Shown one piece after another: positions 53,034 through 62,295 of a stretch of 64,000 bases of DNA. The stretch lies in NCBI GenBank assembly GCA_036489445.1, contig DASXFV010000056.1:24941-88940 (forward strand), read 5' to 3'. The position numbers were made by a program, and so were the translations under genes. How positions within the stretch are numbered: position 1 is the first letter of the stretch; every line of letters starts with the position of its first letter. The stretch comes from DAIDKA01 sp036489445 (GTDB taxonomy: Bacteria; Pseudomonadota; Gammaproteobacteria; Steroidobacterales; Steroidobacteraceae). The notes below the pieces were generated by a model. It saw only the letters and a program-made list of their open reading frames with translations. It ran no database searches and had not been told where the DNA came from.

Positions 53034-54551
53034 TCAGGCCGCAGCGCTGCTGGTTGCCGACTCGAGATACTTGCCCTCAAGGTAGCGCATGAACGGCATT
53101 GCCGAGAGGGTCTTGCCGGTCGCCTCCAGCAGCAGCTCCTGCAGATTCAGGCGCGCGCCGTGCGCATGCACATGGGTGCGCAGCCAGCCGCAGAGGCTCC
53201 CGAACTCACCGCGCGCGATCTGCTCATCCAGATCATGCACATCATTGCGCAGGCTCTCGATGAGCTGCACTGCAATCACCGCGCCCAATGCATAGGAGGG
53301 GAAGTAGCCAAACGAGCCCACCGCCCAATGGATGTCCTGCAGGCATCCGTCGCGGTCATTCTCCGGATGAAATCCCAAACGCTGCTCCATCTCGGCGTTC
53401 CAGGCTGCGGGCAGGTCGCGCACGGCCAGCTCACCGGACAGCAGGCGTTTTTCCAGCTCGTAGCGCACCAGCACATGCAACGGATAGGTCAGCTCATCCG
53501 CATCCACGCGGATCGCGCCCCGCCGCACCCGCGTGAGGTGGGCGTACAGGTTATCCGCATCCCACGCCGGACCGGAGACCCCGAAATGGCGGCCCAGCAA
53601 CGGACTCAAGTAGCGCGCGAACGCGCGGCTGCGGCACACCAGCCGCTCCAGCAGCAGTGACTGGCTCTCCTGCGCCACCCTGCCGCGATCGCGGCCGACG
53701 GGCTGGTCATGCCACTGTTCCGGCAATCCCATGTGATACAGGGCATGACCGGTCTCGTGCATGGCGCTCAGCAGTCCGGTGAAGACGTCCGTCTGGTCGT
53801 AGCGCGTGGTCAGGCGCATGTCGCCCGGCACACCTTCCGTAAACGGGTGCTCGCTTTCGTCCAGCCGGCCGCGCTCGAAATCGAAGCCCATGGCCCGCAT
53901 GATCTCCACGACCAGGGCCCGCTGGCGACCCGGTGTGAATTTGCCTTGCAGGGGTAAGGGCGGACGTGCCTCCTGCATGGCGATGACTTCCCGGATCAGC
54001 GAGGGCAGCCGGCGCGAGATGGTCTTGAAGACGCCATCGATGTCATGGCTGGAGATTCCAGGGCTGTACTCATCGATGAGTGCATCGTATGGGGAAAGGT
54101 TCAGCGCCTGCCCGAGCAACGCCGCCTTGTCACGCACCAGCATGACCACCTCTTCCAGATGCGGGGCGAAGATCTCGAAACGTCCCGCCGCGCGCGCCTG
54201 TAACCAATGGGCTTCGGCCTGAGCGGTGGCGTGGGCCATGCGCGACACCAGGTTCGCGGGGGTGGCGATGGCGTGATCGCGCTGGCGGCGCATCTCCCGC
54301 AGGTTGGCGATCTGCCAGTCATCCAGACTCTGGGTGTTGGCGTGCGCGCGATCCAGCAGCCGGGTGATCTTCGGCGCGGTCAGCAGGGTGTGATACTCGG
54401 TCTGCAGTGCGGCGAGCTGCTCGCCACGCAAGGCAGCACTGCCGCGCGGCATCATCACCGATGCGTCCCAGCTCAGGAGGGAAATGGCGCCGCGGAAGGC
54501 GTGGAGACGCTTGAACTCTTGTTCAAGCTGCTTATAGGGTGGGGCTGACAT
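53034..54551 (-). CDS. Carboxypeptidase Taq (M32 metallopeptidase)
   Basis: M32 enzymes trim C-terminal residues from peptides with a metal ion. The 505-residue length is normal. The zinc site is HETGHALYHMG with a later glutamate; DMRLTTRYDQTDVFTGLLSAMHE precedes it, and the family region DNLYAHLTRVRRGAIRVDADELTYPLHVLVRYELE is well conserved. It begins the directon M32-ttcA-phosphatase. A 350-base gap separates it from glgA. Confidence 0.95.
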   Translation of the reverse strand: MSAPPYKQLEQEFKRLHAFRGAISLLSWDASVMMPRGSAALRGEQLAALQTEYHTLLTAPKITRLLDRAHANTQSLDDWQIANLREMRRQRDHAIATPANLVSRMAHATAQAEAHWLQARAAGRFEIFAPHLEEVVMLVRDKAALLGQALNLSPYDALIDEYSPGISSHDIDGVFKTISRRLPSLIREVIAMQEARPPLPLQGKFTPGRQRALVVEIMRAMGFDFERGRLDESEHPFTEGVPGDMRLTTRYDQTDVFTGLLSAMHETGHALYHMGLPEQWHDQPVGRDRGRVAQESQSLLLERLVCRSRAFARYLSPLLGRHFGVSGPAWDADNLYAHLTRVRRGAIRVDADELTYPLHVLVRYELEKRLLSGELAVRDLPAAWNAEMEQRLGFHPENDRDGCLQDIHWAVGSFGYFPSYALGAVIAVQLIESLRNDVHDLDEQIARGEFGSLCGWLRTHVHAHGARLNLQELLLEATGKTLSAMPFMRYLEGKYLESATSSAAA

Positions 54552-54900
54552 GATGGCTCAGGAGGCGGGGGACGGCCTTCATTGTACCAGCGCCCGATGC
54601 TCCGCGCCGCCCAGCGCCGCAGTAACCAATTGTTTTATAATGGGATAATGTTTTCCCACGGCGATTGACAGCGCCCCGGCGGGGGGCCGAGCAGAGTAGC
54701 CGGGGACGCTACAGCTGGCAGCAATTGGGCCAGCTGGCCACCACGATGCCGACCGCGGCCGAGACCACGAAGACCACCACCAGGACCAGCGCGATCAGCC
54801 ACTGTCGTCGCAAGAACTACCGCTCCCATCACTTAAGGCTGCGATGCAACCGGTATCCTAGTCGATATGGTCACTCACCAGACATCCACGCCATGAATCC
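54552..54900. other. Intergenic region between the M32 gene and glgA
   Basis: The gap holds an AT-rich patch with a perfect -10, TATAAT (54636-54641), and GATAAT (54644-54649) on the plus strand, and TATAAA-like motifs on the minus strand. A candidate 34-codon membrane peptide is listed separately. Otherwise I see no gene, terminator or RNA. Confidence 0.5.
54709..54813 (-). CDS. Candidate 34-residue single-span membrane peptide
   Basis: TTG at 54813 with GGGAG about nine bases upstream opens a frame of 34 codons ending TAG at 54711. The product has two arginines, one strong hydrophobic helix (WLIALVLVVVFVVSAAVGIV) and ends NCCQL. Positive N terminus and a single helix are the usual design of small membrane proteins. 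It is too short for statistical support. Confidence 0.35.
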   Translation of the reverse strand: MRRQWLIALVLVVVFVVSAAVGIVVASWPNCCQL

Positions 54901-56355
54901 ATGCCTGTAAGAATCTGCGCGATCGCGTCCGAAGCGGCGCCTTTTGCCAAGACGGGAGGGCTGGCCGATGTGACGGCGGCACTCACCAAGTACCTGCATT
55001 CCCACGGGCATGACATCCGGTTGTTCATGCCGCTTTACGCCCCCATTGACCGCGACCGTTTCGAGCTGGTGCCGGCCCCGGGCTTGAACGACCTGAGCAT
55101 CAGCATCGGCACCCACCGCTATGACTACTCGGTCTACACCGCGGTGCTGCCGGGATCCCAGGCGCAGGTCTATCTCATCGACTGTCCACCGCTGTACGCC
55201 CGCGAGGCCATCTACACCCGCGCGCCGGACGAGCACCTGCGGTTCCTGGCGCTCACGCGCATCGCCATCGTGTGCTGTCAGTATCTGGCGTGGAGTCCGC
55301 AGATCCTGCACTGCCATGACTGGCACGCCGGATTCGGGCCGCTGCTGCTGCGCGCCCTGTACGGCTGGGATCAGCTGTTCGCCCATACCCGGACCGTGCT
55401 GACCATTCACAATATCGGCTACCAGGGCGAATTCCCGGCCAGCGCGGCAGCGGATCTGGGCCTGGGCGATAATGCCTACCTGCTGCACCAGGACGACCTG
55501 CGTGCCGGCCGCATCAACGCGCTCAAGCACGGTTGCATGTACGCGGATGCCATCACTACCGTCAGCCCCACCTATGCCGCCGAAATTCGCACACCGGAGT
55601 ACGGCATGGGCCTGCAGCAGGTGCTGAGCAGTCGCGCGGGCGCGCTGGTCGGCATCCTCAACGGCGTGGACTATGACGAGTGGGATCCGCGCCACGATCG
55701 CCACCTCAGCGCGCATTTCGACGCCACCCGATTGCCGGTGAAGGCGCAGCTCAAACAGCAGTTCCTGACCCGTATGGGACTCACCGCGGGACCCGGCACC
55801 GCGCTGGTCGGTGCCGTCACGCGGCTGGCCGCGCAAAAGGGTATCGAACTCACCGTGGCGGCTCTGCCGCAGTTGCTGGCCACTCGCGATCTGGTGTTTG
55901 TCGCGCTGGGAGCGGGCGAGCCTCGCTATGAGCTGGCGCTGCGGGAGTTGGCCGCAAGCTGGCCGGGGCGCGTCGCGTTCCACCACGGATATAGCGAGGA
56001 GCTGGCGCACTGGATCGAGGCCGCCAGCGACATGTTTCTCATGCCCAGCCAATACGAGCCGTGCGGACTGAACCAGATGTACAGCCTGCGCTACGGCACG
56101 GTGCCCATCGTGCGCCGCACCGGCGGCCTGGCCGATTCCGTACAACGGTACGACCCCGCCACGGGGGCCGGCACCGGTGTGGTATTTGCTGACTTCACGG
56201 TCCCTGCGCTGGTGTCGGCCCTGGATGCGGCGCTGGATCTGTACGCGGATAGCCGCCACTGGAGCCGCGTCATGCGCAATGGCATGGCGCAGGACTTCTC
56301 CTGGGACCGCCAGGGAGCCCACTACGTCGCGCTGTTCGAGCGCATGCTGGCCTGA
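54901..56355 (+). CDS. glgA: Glycogen synthase (ADP-glucose, GT5)
   Basis: GlgA extends alpha-1,4-glucan from ADP-glucose. The 484-residue GT-B protein starts ICAIASEAAPFAKTGGLADV with the K-T-G-G-L ADP-glucose loop, has HCHDWHAGFGPLL and the late RYGTVPIVRRTGGLADSV donor site with the catalytic-side E in PSQYEPCGLNQ. It lies convergent to the glgC-to-LEA2 minus-strand operon, with two bases between stops. Confidence 0.96.
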   Translation: MPVRICAIASEAAPFAKTGGLADVTAALTKYLHSHGHDIRLFMPLYAPIDRDRFELVPAPGLNDLSISIGTHRYDYSVYTAVLPGSQAQVYLIDCPPLYAREAIYTRAPDEHLRFLALTRIAIVCCQYLAWSPQILHCHDWHAGFGPLLLRALYGWDQLFAHTRTVLTIHNIGYQGEFPASAAADLGLGDNAYLLHQDDLRAGRINALKHGCMYADAITTVSPTYAAEIRTPEYGMGLQQVLSSRAGALVGILNGVDYDEWDPRHDRHLSAHFDATRLPVKAQLKQQFLTRMGLTAGPGTALVGAVTRLAAQKGIELTVAALPQLLATRDLVFVALGAGEPRYELALRELAASWPGRVAFHHGYSEELAHWIEAASDMFLMPSQYEPCGLNQMYSLRYGTVPIVRRTGGLADSVQRYDPATGAGTGVVFADFTVPALVSALDAALDLYADSRHWSRVMRNGMAQDFSWDRQGAHYVALFERMLA

Positions 56356-56357
56356 AA

Positions 56358-56813
56358 TCAGCGCAGCCGCACCTCACCCTGCTGGTCGAAAGGCACCGAG
56401 CGCAGCAGGCCCGATGACAATTGCACCTTGCCGCGGATCCGGTACTGCACCGGTACGGCACTGCCGTGCAAAAACATCCGCAGCAATGCCGCCGCGGCAT
56501 TCGCCGTGACGTTCATGGTGAACTCGGCGTCCCCATGCGCCGGCACAATGAAGCTGGCGCCGGACTCCCCGTGCGCACATTCCTCGCCGTTCACCTCGAG
56601 GGTGTAGTCGAGCCCCTGTACCGGCAGTTGCCGATCATTGGGGTTGTGCACACTCATGCGCACCTGCAGATGCTGCTGCCAAAGATCGCTGTGGCCCAGC
56701 TGGATGCCCACGACCGCGAGCGTCGGGGTCTGCCAGTGGCCCCACAGCGAGCAGCCGCCCAGGGTGGCCCCGAGACAAACCATGGCCACCCACCGGGCTG
56801 CCCGGCTAAACAC
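56358..56813 (-). CDS. LEA type 2 (WHy) domain lipoprotein
   Basis: A lipoprotein signal ends at LGGC. The mature part contains GIQLGHSDLWQQHLQVRMSVHNPNDRQLPVQGLDYTLEVNG, the pattern of the LEA14/WHy domain, found in plant desiccation proteins and bacterial envelope lipoproteins. GTG 56813 lies within the last bases of malQ and gives 151 residues; an earlier frame would overlap malQ further. Last gene of the glg minus-strand series. Function unknown, perhaps stress protection. Confidence 0.8.
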   Translation of the reverse strand: MFSRAARWVAMVCLGATLGGCSLWGHWQTPTLAVVGIQLGHSDLWQQHLQVRMSVHNPNDRQLPVQGLDYTLEVNGEECAHGESGASFIVPAHGDAEFTMNVTANAAAALLRMFLHGSAVPVQYRIRGKVQLSSGLLRSVPFDQQGEVRLR

Positions 56814-58188
56814 GGCCGAATACCTGGTTGAGCTGCGCATACTGCTGCGCCAACTCCTGCGTCAGGCAATGCTCCGGCAGGCGCCAGGTCCAGTTCCCCG
56901 TGGCCGTCCCCGGTGTATTCAGGCGCGCCTCGGATCCGAGGCTCAGGACATCCTGCATGGGCACGACCGCCAGTTGCGCGACGCTGCCCATCAGCGCATG
57001 GATCATCGCCTGCGGCATCTGCCGGGGTGCTGCGCGCAGGAAGTAATCGACCCGCCGCTGGGTCTGCGCATCCAGGCTCGTGTACCACCCCGCTGTCGTG
57101 TCGTTGTCATGCGTCCCCGTGTACACGACACTCGCCCGCTCGTACATGTGGGGCAGGTGCAGATTGTCCCCGGAACCATCGAAGCCGAACTGCATGACGC
57201 GCATGCCCGCCAGACCGAAATCCCGGCGCAGCGCCTCGACATCCGGGGTGATGACGCCCAGATCCTCGGCCACCAGCGGCAGCGCGCCGGACTCGCCCTT
57301 GAGTGATTGCAGCAGTTCGCGACCATAGGAGGGCTGCCAGCTGCCCTCGCGCGCATCAGGGGCCCCGGCCGGCACCGCCCAGTGGGCCGCCAGTGCCCGG
57401 AAGTGATCAATACGCAGCAGGTCCACGCGTTCCAGCTGGCGACGAATGCGCGAGCGCCAGAACCGGAAACCATCCCGCCGCATGGCATCCCAGGCATACA
57501 GCGGATTACCCCACAGTTGCCCGAGCTCGGAGAAGTAATCCGGCGGCACCCCGGCCACGGCCGTGGCCCGACCGGTTGCATCCAGCTGGAATTGATCGCG
57601 ATTCGACCAGCTTTCCACGGAATCGGGCGCCACGTAGAACGGCACATCGCCAAACAAGTACACGCCCCGTGACCTTGCATACTCGTGCAGCCGCCGCCAC
57701 TGCCAGGCGAACGTGAACTGCTGCTCGCGAACATCGCGCAACACCGGCGCCTGCTCGCGTACCAGGCGCTCCATCGCCGCCGGTTGCCGGTCGCGATACT
57801 CAGTCGGCCAGGTCCACCACGGCGCACCGTGGTGCACAGCGCTCAGGACTTCAAACGCCGCATAGTCATCCAGCCAGTCATGCGTGGCTTCCAGAAAGGC
57901 CTGACACTCGCTGGAAAACAGCGGCGCCGGTTCCTGCGCGTCGATCAGCGCGGCATTGCCCGCCGAATCCGATCGCACCCAGTAGGGCGAACCGTCGGCG
58001 CTGGTGGGACCCAGGGGCAGGATCTGCCAGACGCTGAAGCCGGCGCTCGCCAGCCAGTCGATGAAGGCCCGTCCGCCGCGGCCGAGACCTGCGCTCAAGG
58101 AGCTGACATGCAGCAGGACCCCGGCGCGACGCCGCGCCAACACCGGCTCTGACGCAGAGCCTGCCGCGGCAGGAGGGATGGAAATCAT
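56806..58188 (-). CDS. malQ: 4-alpha-glucanotransferase (GH77)
   Basis: MalQ transfers maltooligosaccharide units between glucans. The 460-residue protein contains SAGLGRGGRAFIDWLASAGFSVWQILPLGP, LRIDHFRALAAHWAVP (nucleophile Asp), LVAEDLGVITPDVEALR (acid/base Glu) and YTGTHDNDTTAGW (stabiliser Asp). It is at the short end for the family. The start is 22 bases after the methyltransferase gene stop. Confidence 0.95.
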   Translation of the reverse strand: MISIPPAAAGSASEPVLARRRAGVLLHVSSLSAGLGRGGRAFIDWLASAGFSVWQILPLGPTSADGSPYWVRSDSAGNAALIDAQEPAPLFSSECQAFLEATHDWLDDYAAFEVLSAVHHGAPWWTWPTEYRDRQPAAMERLVREQAPVLRDVREQQFTFAWQWRRLHEYARSRGVYLFGDVPFYVAPDSVESWSNRDQFQLDATGRATAVAGVPPDYFSELGQLWGNPLYAWDAMRRDGFRFWRSRIRRQLERVDLLRIDHFRALAAHWAVPAGAPDAREGSWQPSYGRELLQSLKGESGALPLVAEDLGVITPDVEALRRDFGLAGMRVMQFGFDGSGDNLHLPHMYERASVVYTGTHDNDTTAGWYTSLDAQTQRRVDYFLRAAPRQMPQAMIHALMGSVAQLAVVPMQDVLSLGSEARLNTPGTATGNWTWRLPEHCLTQELAQQYAQLNQVFGRV

Positions 58189-58209
58189 GAGCTACCGATA
58201 CCGGATGTC

Positions 58210-59076
58210 CTAGCGCGCGTCCAGTAAGTGACGCACACGCGGCCAATCGTAGGGCACCAGGTTCAGCGCCTCAGGGCGGCATTGGGCGATGGATGAGAAA
58301 TCCAGCGCCATGCCTGCCGCGATGAGCTGCGGCAGACGGCTGCGCAGCACCGTGGAGCGCGGGTCCAGCCGCGTGATCAGGCCGAGGCCGGTCGGTGGCG
58401 CGCCGAGGGTGTGCAGCTGCAGGTCGGGGCGGTACTTTTTCAACAGCACCATGAGCCGCCAGACATCCCCGCTCCAGAACCCCGTGGTCTGCTCACGTTG
58501 CGCACTGCGGGCATCGATGGGAAAGCAGTCGTGCACAAAGACCAGTGAATCGGGCTTGCACAGCGGCTCGATATTCACGAAGTCGCGCAGCGCGTACTCA
58601 AAGTGGTGCATGCCGTCGATGAACGCCATCTCCAGCGCCCTGCCACCCAGCAGCGCCGGCACATCGGGGCGCGCGAAGAACTCATCACTGGTCTGGGCAA
58701 ACACCCGCTGGTTGGGCTTGAGCTCGAAATCCACGCGCGGTTGCGGGTCGATCCCCAGCGCCAGGGTCTCAGGCAGAACCAGCTTCAGGGACTCTCCACG
58801 GGAGACACCCACTTCCAGGTACGTGGCCGGCCGTACGTGCTCGTGCACGCGCGCCAGGACCTTGAAGTAATGCTCCCCCGGCAGCTCCAGTTCCGAGAGC
58901 AGCCGGTAGGCCTTGGTGTAATCACAGAAGCCCAGGGCACGGCGGCACAGGCGCTGCGCATCGGCCTTGCGCCCCAGCCACTGATTGATGCGTGCCCCGA
59001 AAAAACAGTACCGCGCCCGGCGGCGCAGGTCCGCGGGCTGTGTTGTGCCATCGATCCCGGATTGAATCACTGTCAT
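58210..59076 (-). CDS. Class I SAM-dependent methyltransferase
   Basis: A helical N-terminal part of about 80 residues, resembling a TPR-like pair, precedes a SAM-binding domain with YLEVGVSRGESLKLVLP and GIDPQP, then FIDGMHHFEYALRDF and VFVHDCFP. This is the Methyltransf_24-like group, whose members often modify sugars or lipids. It overlaps the GH57 gene by four bases and precedes malQ, so it belongs to the glycogen operon. Substrate unknown. Confidence 0.82.
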   Translation of the reverse strand: MTVIQSGIDGTTQPADLRRRARYCFFGARINQWLGRKADAQRLCRRALGFCDYTKAYRLLSELELPGEHYFKVLARVHEHVRPATYLEVGVSRGESLKLVLPETLALGIDPQPRVDFELKPNQRVFAQTSDEFFARPDVPALLGGRALEMAFIDGMHHFEYALRDFVNIEPLCKPDSLVFVHDCFPIDARSAQREQTTGFWSGDVWRLMVLLKKYRPDLQLHTLGAPPTGLGLITRLDPRSTVLRSRLPQLIAAGMALDFSSIAQCRPEALNLVPYDWPRVRHLLDAR

Positions 59077-60770
59077 TCAGCACGACGCATGACGCCGCCG
59101 TTCTCCCTGTCGCCCGAGCCCTGCGAAATCGGCCGTGAGAGCGCAGCGGGTGCCGCACGGCCGAGCAGTTGATAAAGGTTCAGCAGCTGGCGGCGATACA
59201 ACTGGTCGAACTGGCTCACCGCCTCGGCCGGATTATAGTCGCCAAACCACCAGAACCAGTCCGAACTCTCACACAGCGCCAACTGGCGCGTGGCGCTCTG
59301 CCGGGCCACCTCATCCAGCGTGCCGGCCGCGAGCACCTCGTCGAAGGTGCGCTTCGCCTCGCACAGCAGATCCCAGCCGCGATTCTTGGCCGCATCCCCC
59401 ATCCATGTGGCCAGGGTGCCCTGCACCCAGCTGCCCGCCGGCACGTGCTGCAGCGGCACCGGCTGCATGCCGCGGCTCAGGCACTGCGACAGCGTCATGA
59501 GTTCAAGCTGCGGATGGGCCGCCAGTCCCGCGTACAGAGCCTGCAGAAACCAGTAGCCGTTGAAGGGGTAGTACTCCCAGGCGTTCTCGCCATCCAGGGC
59601 AATGAGCACCGCGCGGCCCGGACCTGCGGTAGTGCTCGCCTGCGCCATCCCGGCCAGGTCGTGCACCAGGTTGTTGGCGGCATCATCCCCCCGCCAGCTC
59701 GAGTAGGTGAAGCCGATCCGATCGGAGAGCTCCTCCTCGCGGAAGAAGCAATTCAGGCGCGTACCGGCCAGGTGATAGGGGCGGTTATAGGAATCGGCAG
59801 CATCAGGATTGAGGTGACTCGCCGCCAGGGCACGGCGCAGCACCGAGGCGCTCGAGGCCGCCCAGTTGAATCCTTGCGCATCCAGCAATTGCAACGTGGC
59901 ATCGTTGATCGCGCCCTCCGCCGGCCAGCAGCCCGCAGGACGAACGCCAAAATATTTCTCGAAAGTGCGGACCGACTCGGCCACCTGCCATTGCGCCCGT
60001 TCAGCACCTCCGGGGTAACGCGGATGCTGCGGCAGGGGCGAATCCGGCACGCTCTCCCGCGCCGCTGCAAAGTCGAACAGCAGCGGCAGGAGCGGATGTG
60101 AATAAGGTGTGACCGACAGTTCGCACTGACCGGCCTCGTGCAGCCGTCGATAGCGGGGAATGATGCCGGCGAGCAGCTCGCCGATCACTTCCAGGAGCTC
60201 GCGGCGTTGGGCGGCGGTAAACCCGCTCACCTGGGTCCCCAATGCCGCCACCCGCGCATCGGTGCGACGCACGGTCTCGCCCATCCAGGCCAGGTGATAC
60301 CAGGTGGCCAGATCATGGATCAGAGCGTCCGAGGCGCCGCTGATGTGCTCCAGCGAAGCGTAGGGTTGCGCGCTGTTCACAAGCGCCAGAAACGGGGGAA
60401 AGCGCTCCACCAGGTTCTTGCGATGCGCGCGCAGGCACGCCGCGAGCAGTGCCAACCGCAGCGCAGGTTCGGTGGGCACCGGATCCGGCCCCAGCAGACC
60501 GAGCACGGGATCGGGCAACGCCGCGCCCGTGCCCAGATGCTGATGGACACGCTGTGACAGCTCATCCAGCTGATCCAGCAGCACCGCGCTGAAGTTCATC
60601 ACCGCCCGCGCGGCGGGGTTGTCTTCCAGATGCGCCGCCATGTCGGTGTAGTCCTTGATGGCGTGCAGATAGGTCCAGGGCAGCACATACCGGCCGGTGA
60701 GCGCGTCACGGTACTGCGGCTGATGCATGTGCCACAGCAGCACCACGGGAAGACGGGCGGGAGATTCCAT
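59073..60770 (-). CDS. Glycoside hydrolase family 57 protein
   Basis: GH57 covers alpha-amylases, amylopullulanases and branching enzymes. The 565-residue protein has conserved region 1 HMHQPQYRD, a later GCWPAEGAIND that should hold the catalytic Glu, and ALDGENAWEYYPFNGYWFL with the acid Asp and metal residues. Because no glgB is visible in the window, it could serve as the branching enzyme or as a degradative amylase. The methyltransferase gene overlaps its end by four bases; glgC is 22 bases upstream. Confidence 0.93.
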   Translation of the reverse strand: MESPARLPVVLLWHMHQPQYRDALTGRYVLPWTYLHAIKDYTDMAAHLEDNPAARAVMNFSAVLLDQLDELSQRVHQHLGTGAALPDPVLGLLGPDPVPTEPALRLALLAACLRAHRKNLVERFPPFLALVNSAQPYASLEHISGASDALIHDLATWYHLAWMGETVRRTDARVAALGTQVSGFTAAQRRELLEVIGELLAGIIPRYRRLHEAGQCELSVTPYSHPLLPLLFDFAAARESVPDSPLPQHPRYPGGAERAQWQVAESVRTFEKYFGVRPAGCWPAEGAINDATLQLLDAQGFNWAASSASVLRRALAASHLNPDAADSYNRPYHLAGTRLNCFFREEELSDRIGFTYSSWRGDDAANNLVHDLAGMAQASTTAGPGRAVLIALDGENAWEYYPFNGYWFLQALYAGLAAHPQLELMTLSQCLSRGMQPVPLQHVPAGSWVQGTLATWMGDAAKNRGWDLLCEAKRTFDEVLAAGTLDEVARQSATRQLALCESSDWFWWFGDYNPAEAVSQFDQLYRRQLLNLYQLLGRAAPAALSRPISQGSGDRENGGVMRRAE

Positions 60771-60792
60771 GCAGCGTGGGGCTTTGCGAACC

Positions 60793-62067
60793 TTACGGGT
60801 TGTTCAGGCGTCGCAGCATGTCTGCCGTGACCAGCACCACCGCATTCTCCGTGACATGGAAGCGCTTTTCATCCAGCGCCAGATCCGTGCCGATGTTCAT
60901 GCTGTCGGGAATCTGGCAACCCTCATCGACAATGGCGCGTTTGAGCGTGCAGCCGCGCCCCACATCCACATGCGGCAGGATCACCGCGCTGTCCACGAAG
61001 GAACGCTCATCAATGCGCACGTCGGAGAAAATCAGCGAATTGCGCACATGCGAGCCGGAGATGATGACCCCGCCGGACACCATGGAGTTGACCGCCATGC
61101 CGCGCCGTGTGTCGTCATCGAGGATGAACTTCGCCGGCGGCTGATGTTCCTGGTAGGTCCAGATGGGCCACTCCCGGTCATAGATGTTGAGCTCCGGTTT
61201 CACATGCACCAGCTCGATATTGGCGTCGTAGTAGGCGTCCACTGTGCCCACATCGCGCCAATAGCTCTGCGCGCGTGTCTTCACGTCCTGGAAGGGGTAG
61301 GCAAACACCTGCCGGTTGCCGATGGCCTGGGGAATGATGTTCTTGCCGAAGTCGTGTACGGAATTCGGATCCTGCGCATCCTCCGTCAGCAGTTTCTCCA
61401 GCAGGCTGGTGTTGAAGACGTAGATGCCCATGGAGGCGAGGATGGAATCCGGACGGCCGGGCAGCGTGTCAGGGATGGGAGGCTTTTCGGCGAATTTGGT
61501 GACGCGATTCCACTCCGTGGCGGTGAGGACACCGAAACTGGTGGATTCCTTGGCCGGCAGCTGCACCACGCCGACGGTGATGTCCGCGCCCTTCTCCACG
61601 TGATAGGCGATCATCGGACCGTAATCCATCTTGTAGATATGATCCCCGGCGAGCACCAGGACATGCTTGGGTCGATGCGCGCGAATCAGGTCAAGGTTCT
61701 GATACAACGCATCAGAGGTACCCCGATACCACATCTCGCCAATCTGCTGCTGCGCCGGGATGATTTCCACGAATTCGCCAAATTCACCCCGCAGGTAACT
61801 CCAGCCCTGCTGGACGTGCTGGATCAGGGGTTGCTGCTTGTACTGGGTGAGGATGGAGATCTGGCGGATGCCCGAGTTCACGCAATTGGACAGCACAAAG
61901 TCGATGATGCGGAACTTGCCCCCGAAGGGTGTCGCAGGCTTGCAGCGATTCACCGTCAGACCCTTGAGCCGCTCACCCCGACCCCCGGCCATGACGATCG
62001 CCAGGGTACCGCTGGTCAGGCGGCTGACAAATCGTCCGTAGGAGGCGCGCGCAGGCTGTCTCTGCAT
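60793..62067 (-). CDS. glgC: Glucose-1-phosphate adenylyltransferase
   Basis: GlgC makes ADP-glucose, the controlling step of glycogen synthesis. The 424-residue protein has the nucleotide loop AIVMAGGRGERLKGLTVNRCKPATPFGGK, LVLAGDHIYKMDYGPM, KESTSFGVLTATE, and a C-terminal left-handed beta-helix that includes the allosteric region. It is first in the minus-strand operon and produces the donor for GlgA. Confidence 0.96.
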   Translation of the reverse strand: MQRQPARASYGRFVSRLTSGTLAIVMAGGRGERLKGLTVNRCKPATPFGGKFRIIDFVLSNCVNSGIRQISILTQYKQQPLIQHVQQGWSYLRGEFGEFVEIIPAQQQIGEMWYRGTSDALYQNLDLIRAHRPKHVLVLAGDHIYKMDYGPMIAYHVEKGADITVGVVQLPAKESTSFGVLTATEWNRVTKFAEKPPIPDTLPGRPDSILASMGIYVFNTSLLEKLLTEDAQDPNSVHDFGKNIIPQAIGNRQVFAYPFQDVKTRAQSYWRDVGTVDAYYDANIELVHVKPELNIYDREWPIWTYQEHQPPAKFILDDDTRRGMAVNSMVSGGVIISGSHVRNSLIFSDVRIDERSFVDSAVILPHVDVGRGCTLKRAIVDEGCQIPDSMNIGTDLALDEKRFHVTENAVVLVTADMLRRLNNP

Positions 62068-62295
62068 GATGGGCCGCTCTATGTAGCTGTTGTCATTGCG
62101 GTACGACGTTACTTTCCGTGTTCAAGCTGCGGTTGTCCATAGGACACGTCACGGCACGGACAGGTGAAGCGGCAATTACGCGGACCGGGAGCCAGCGGGC
62201 ACATCGAGTGCGCGCCGGACAACGCCGACAAGAGCGCGGCGCGGGCAGGTGAGAGCTGCACTTTAACATTGCATCGGCCGCGGTAGACTGGTCGG
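62068..62295. other. Divergent promoter region of glgC and the secreted-protein gene
   Basis: This 228-base gap separates divergent genes and must contain both promoters. No strong sigma-70 pair, operator repeat or RNA structure stands out by eye. The minus strand reads as open in parts but without protein similarity. Confidence 0.5.

Noticed and set aside
54871..56322. Minus-strand frame opposite glgA
   Set aside because: glgA has all GT5 motifs; antisense frame is a shadow.
60727..62142. Plus-strand frame opposite glgC
   Set aside because: glgC is certain; antisense product has no known pattern.
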